Part shown: one piece after another, positions 61,208 to 64,000 of the stretch
Layout of the letters: each line of letters begins with the position of its first letter
Numbering within the stretch: the first letter of the stretch is position 1
Assembly (NCBI RefSeq): GCF_000373365.1
Contig: NZ_KB891219.1
Location: 104,123-168,122 of the forward strand
Reading direction: 5' to 3'
Length of the DNA stretch: 64,000 nucleotides
Source: Parafrankia discariae
GTDB lineage: Bacteria > Actinomycetota > Actinomycetes > Frankiales > Frankiaceae
Translations under genes and position numbers: made by a program
The notes under the pieces: model-generated
What the model was told of the DNA's origin: nothing
Databases searched by the model: none
What the model saw: the letters and a program-made list of their open reading frames with translations, nothing else

Positions 61208-62149
61208 TCAGGGCCCGCCGCGCTCCCGTACCTCTTCGAGGGCGGGGAACTGATCCCACCCGGGCGGGGCGGCGGGCGCGAGGGCGACAGCGGGCCCGCG
61301 GCGGCTCCGCTCCCGAAGCGACCGGCGCCGCAGCCCGCCGGCCAGGGGAGCGCCGGCCAGACCGGCCACAGCGAGGCCGACTGCCAGTGTGTTCATCCCG
61401 GTGAGCAACGCCTGCTCCGTACCGGAGCGTGGCGCGGCCATGCGTGGACCTGTTCCGCCGCCCGCGCCCCCGCCGCCGCCCGCGCTGTCGCCGTCCGCGC
61501 TGTCGCCGCCGGTCGAGGTGTCGTCAGGGCGAGCGTCGCCGGTTGATGAGCTGCCGGGCGGCACGCTGCCAGCCGGTGTTCCGTCGGTAGGTGCGCTGTC
61601 GGTCGGTGTTCCGTCGGCCGCGGTGCCTGGCCGGCCGGGGGCGCCGTCTGCTGAGCTGGTTCCGGCCACTTCGGAACCACTTTCAGCGCTGGTGCCGCCA
61701 GCTGTGTCCGTCCCGCTCCCCGCGCCGGTCCCCGCCGGTGAACCGGCGCCGCGCGACCCGTCGCCGCTGCCCGTCCCAGTGGGTGGCGCGGGTCGCGGCC
61801 GGGTCACCGGCGGATCAGGCGGAGCCTGCGCGGGCGCGGGGTTGCCGCGGGCCGCGGCCTGGTGGGAGAGCTCGGCGATCGTCTCCGCGGCCTCCTGGAC
61901 TCGGCGGGTGCTCTCGGACTCCTCGTCGGAATCGAGATCAACATCGACGTCGATCTCGCCGAGTACGTCCTCCGACTCGGACCCGAACGCGACGAGGGCG
62001 ACCCGACCCGGTGCGGTGGCCTCCCGGCCCGGCGGGCCCGCCTGCGCCGGGGCGGCCGGCACGAGAAGTGCCGCGGTGAGTACCGAGGGCAACGCCGCGA
62101 TCAGCAGAATTCTCGGCCGCCAGGTCGACGTGCCCCGCACCGCGCGCAT
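61208..62149 (-). CDS. Secreted, C-terminally anchored low-complexity protein
   Basis: A 313-residue protein of no recognised family. ATG 62149 has AAAGGA six bases upstream. Signal peptide: RPRILLIAALPSVLTAALLV then APAQA. The mature part starts with an acidic segment (EIDVDVDLDSDEESES) and a short helix (RRVQEAAETIAELSHQAAAR), then about 150 residues of Gly/Ser/Thr/Pro repeats. A C-terminal hydrophobic stretch (TLAVGLAVAGLAGAPLAGGL) and RRRSLRERSRR would stop transfer. Overall plan: wall-spanning surface protein without an LPXTG motif. Confidence 0.65.
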   Translation of the reverse strand: MRAVRGTSTWRPRILLIAALPSVLTAALLVPAAPAQAGPPGREATAPGRVALVAFGSESEDVLGEIDVDVDLDSDEESESTRRVQEAAETIAELSHQAAARGNPAPAQAPPDPPVTRPRPAPPTGTGSGDGSRGAGSPAGTGAGSGTDTAGGTSAESGSEVAGTSSADGAPGRPGTAADGTPTDSAPTDGTPAGSVPPGSSSTGDARPDDTSTGGDSADGDSAGGGGGAGGGTGPRMAAPRSGTEQALLTGMNTLAVGLAVAGLAGAPLAGGLRRRSLRERSRRGPAVALAPAAPPGWDQFPALEEVRERGGP

Positions 62150-62791
62150 ATTCAGTCCTTTCGGTTCCGCCAATCCGATTCTGGCGGTTTACCGCGGGTC
62201 AACGGCGGTTCGTCGGACGTCTCATTCACGACAACGTGGCACTTTGTCGTTATTCGTGACACTTCGCCCGGCTGGGGACTGCCGGACGGGGTGCCTGGTC
62301 GAGGGACACCACAGATGTCCAGGTACTGGCATCGGCCGGTGCGATGGGCACGTGGCGGCGGCCCCTGTGGGGCGGCCGTGAAGCAGTCTCCGGTGCCGAG
62401 TGCCGGCGGGCAACACCCCACGCCGAGCGGCGACCCCACGTCGAGCGGCGACCATGGGCTTCGAGAGTCGCTGAACGCCGACACGTAACACCGGAGAAAA
62501 CAATTGATGGCCCCAGTCCCGTCGCCCGCCAAAATTGCAGGGCCGACGCCCGTCAACCAGTATGTTTCAATAGAACAGCGTTGTTGCGAGTTGCCTGAGC
62601 CAGTCCAGGTACTGCTGACACACCACGGATCAGCAGGCGCACCCCCGACGGGGTCGGGTTGTCGGGGCGGGGTGCGAGTCGTGTGAGTGAGCCCGGGTGC
62701 TGGTGACGCAACTTGCTTCGGGTGGGCGTGCCCCGGCCGGCGGGGAGACGCCATGGCCGGCGGGGAGACGCTGTGGCTGCCGGCTGATGCC
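62150..62791. other. Long spacer with A/T-richer control-like segment
   Basis: 62200-62270 is relatively A/T-rich and includes a 7-bp inverted repeat, ACGACAA (62228-62234) and TTGTCGT (62244-62250), upstream of the minus-strand secreted-protein gene; a possible operator. 62420-62455 has GAGCGGCGACC direct repeats. No supported gene. Confidence 0.45.
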
Positions 62792-63871
62792 CTAGTCGAG
62801 CGGGGGCACCCGGCAGTGCCACGTGAAGTACATGTACCCCGGGTTGATCCCGAGACGGTGCTCGGCCGCCCGGTCGGCGACGACCTTCAGGTCCTCGGCG
62901 ATCACCGCGTCGAGCATTCCGGGGACGTCGAACTCCCGGGACCAGTCGGGCCAGAGGTTCTCGCCGGTCAGCGCGGCCTCGAGCATCGACGCGGTGCACA
63001 GCAGATCCGCCTCGAACCCGGCCTTGCGGAGCCGCTCGGTCAGATCGAACCCGAAGCGCCAGAAGACCGGAGTCCAGTCCATGTGGAACTCCGGTTCCGT
63101 CGGCGGCGCGGTCACCCCCTGGCCGACCGGGACCTGCAGGATGAGATGCCCGCCCGGGGCGATCACCCTGCGCAGCTCCGCCAGCGCACTGTCCGTGTCC
63201 GGAACGTGCTCGAGCACGTGCGAGCAGAGCATGACGTCCAGTGAGGCGTCCGGCAGGTCGATCGCCTGCAGATCGAGCCGGATGCTGCCGCGGTGCGCGC
63301 GCATGTCCAGATCGGACGTCCGGTAGAAGAACCAGCTGGACATCGCCGAGCGGTAGTCCTCGCCGAGGCGCGGACTGCACTCGATGACCCGGAGCGCGGG
63401 ATTGAGGTCCACCGACCGGGACAGGCACCAGTGCATGAACCGGTCACGTCCGTTGGCACCGCAGGACGGGCACAGCGACATCTCCACATGGCCGGCGAGA
63501 TCGAACTCCTCGCCATGCCACCGGCAGATGTTGCAGGTCACCGGTCCCTCGTCGTTGAGCGGCACCCACGGTGGGATCTCCGGGTCCGGCACCGGGCGAC
63601 GCTCGCCGCCGAGGACCTCGGAACCGTCGAGGCCGGGGGTCCCGACCGCCGGGGCAGCCTCGTCCGTCAGTACCTCGCCGAGGTCCGCTGCCTCCGCCGG
63701 ACGCAACGCGGCCCGCCCGGCCCGGCCGGCCACCCGGTAGGCCGCGCCGGCCGCGCGCCGCACGGCCGCCCGCGGGTCCTCCGGGAGTAGACCGTTCACG
63801 CGCCTGGCCACGAAGTCCGCCGGTCCCCGGCCGCCGCCGGCCCGGTACATGCCGGCCACCCCATGCTCCAT
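62792..63871 (-). CDS. SAM methyltransferase with N-terminal zinc-finger-like cysteines
   Basis: A 359-residue class I methyltransferase. Residues 1-100 are variable and Ala/Arg-rich. Then comes a CxxC pair set, TCNICRWHG and [12 protein letters not shown], probably binding zinc. The methyltransferase domain follows ([50 protein letters not shown]). This layout occurs in glycan- and natural-product-associated methyltransferases; no sugar-pathway genes are visible before the window ends, so the acceptor is unknown. Start ATG 63871 is tentative. Confidence 0.82.
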   Translation of the reverse strand: MEHGVAGMYRAGGGRGPADFVARRVNGLLPEDPRAAVRRAAGAAYRVAGRAGRAALRPAEAADLGEVLTDEAAPAVGTPGLDGSEVLGGERRPVPDPEIPPWVPLNDEGPVTCNICRWHGEEFDLAGHVEMSLCPSCGANGRDRFMHWCLSRSVDLNPALRVIECSPRLGEDYRSAMSSWFFYRTSDLDMRAHRGSIRLDLQAIDLPDASLDVMLCSHVLEHVPDTDSALAELRRVIAPGGHLILQVPVGQGVTAPPTEPEFHMDWTPVFWRFGFDLTERLRKAGFEADLLCTASMLEAALTGENLWPDWSREFDVPGMLDAVIAEDLKVVADRAAEHRLGINPGYMYFTWHCRVPPLD

Positions 63872-64000
63872 GTCCGTGTGCCCCCTGTCGACGTTGCCGC
63901 TGCGTCCTCGCCCGGGCAGGTGACGGGCCCCCTCACCCCGCGAGGGGATGCCACGTCCCGCGCCGCCCGCCCCGAAATCCGCGTGCGCCCGGTCGAGACC
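63872..64000. other. Right edge of window, no assignable gene
   Basis: 129 bp of GC-rich sequence upstream of the minus-strand methyltransferase. CCCCGCGAGGGG (63936-63947) is a small hairpin. Too short to assign a partial gene. Confidence 0.3.

Noticed and set aside
62420-62455. Possible CRISPR-like repeats (GAGCGGCGACC units)
   Set aside because: Only two short units with no regular spacers and no cas genes.
62504-62686. 60-codon plus-strand frame before the final methyltransferase
   Set aside because: No ribosome-binding site, no resemblance to known proteins and atypical codon use for this genome.

Overview
The window is very GC-rich, coding-dense DNA with a strong G/C preference at third codon positions. 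It reads as an actinobacterial chromosome, most likely from the Frankia group or a close relative. Supporting signs are the order trpE - Trp-associated membrane gene - trpC - trpB - trpA - lgt - gltB - gltD - adk, frequent leaderless-type starts, methylmalonyl-CoA mutase with MeaB, actinobacterial LexA boxes, DosRS-like regulators, TAT-exported DUF1501/DUF1800 proteins and a WD40 Ser/Thr kinase. This placement is inference from gene content; no 16S or other rRNA, tRNA, CRISPR array or insertion sequence was recognised.

Layout. 1-8014: tryptophan synthesis (trpE cut by the window edge) and lgt, interrupted by a minus-strand coiled-coil gene (2181-3002) with a perfect LexA/SOS box upstream. 8489-15627: glutamate synthase gltB and gltD and a short adenylate kinase. 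15725-22592: envelope and accessory genes, namely a membrane protein with a PI-PLC-like domain, an L,D-transpeptidase, TerB, a TauE/SafE permease and an AbiEi-like/DUF559-like protein preceded by an 88-bp near-perfect palindrome. 22663-27784: mutA-mutB-meaB. 28069-33892: an unusual Hsp70-TM-PstS fusion convergent with a WD40 Ser/Thr kinase. 34319-36013: a guanidinoacetate-methyltransferase-like enzyme, an overlooked 48-codon gene and a VC0807-like membrane protein. 36268-41739: a solute-binding lipoprotein, two CNNM/CorC-type membrane proteins and a DUF4232-like secreted protein.

41936-49072: a small membrane protein; a minus-strand operon of thiolase, alpha-methylacyl-CoA racemase, TetR and TauE/SafE; a divergent PNPOx/WYL pair; and an Rv2578c-type radical SAM gene with its own LexA box. 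49364-51338: an FDXHR zinc protein, a Nudix protein with a degenerate box and a permease remnant. 51339-57352: a DosR-regulon-like island of GAF histidine kinase, Rv2004c-like kinase, NarL/DevR-type response regulator, Acg-like nitroreductase and a small GNAT. 57462-63871: DUF1501 and DUF1800 exported proteins, an acidic secreted protein and a zinc-finger methyltransferase.

Candidate new biology: (1) two LexA boxes with the same core, one controlling an undescribed coiled-coil gene inside the trp locus; (2) the Hsp70-PstS chimera beside a WD40 kinase; (3) the GAMT-like methyltransferase / 48-aa peptide / membrane protein unit; (4) long near-perfect palindromes at 21218-21305 and 41006-41045; (5) a recurring -10 hexamer exactly 7 nt before start codons, including one that begins a 10-codon leader ORF overlapping trpC.
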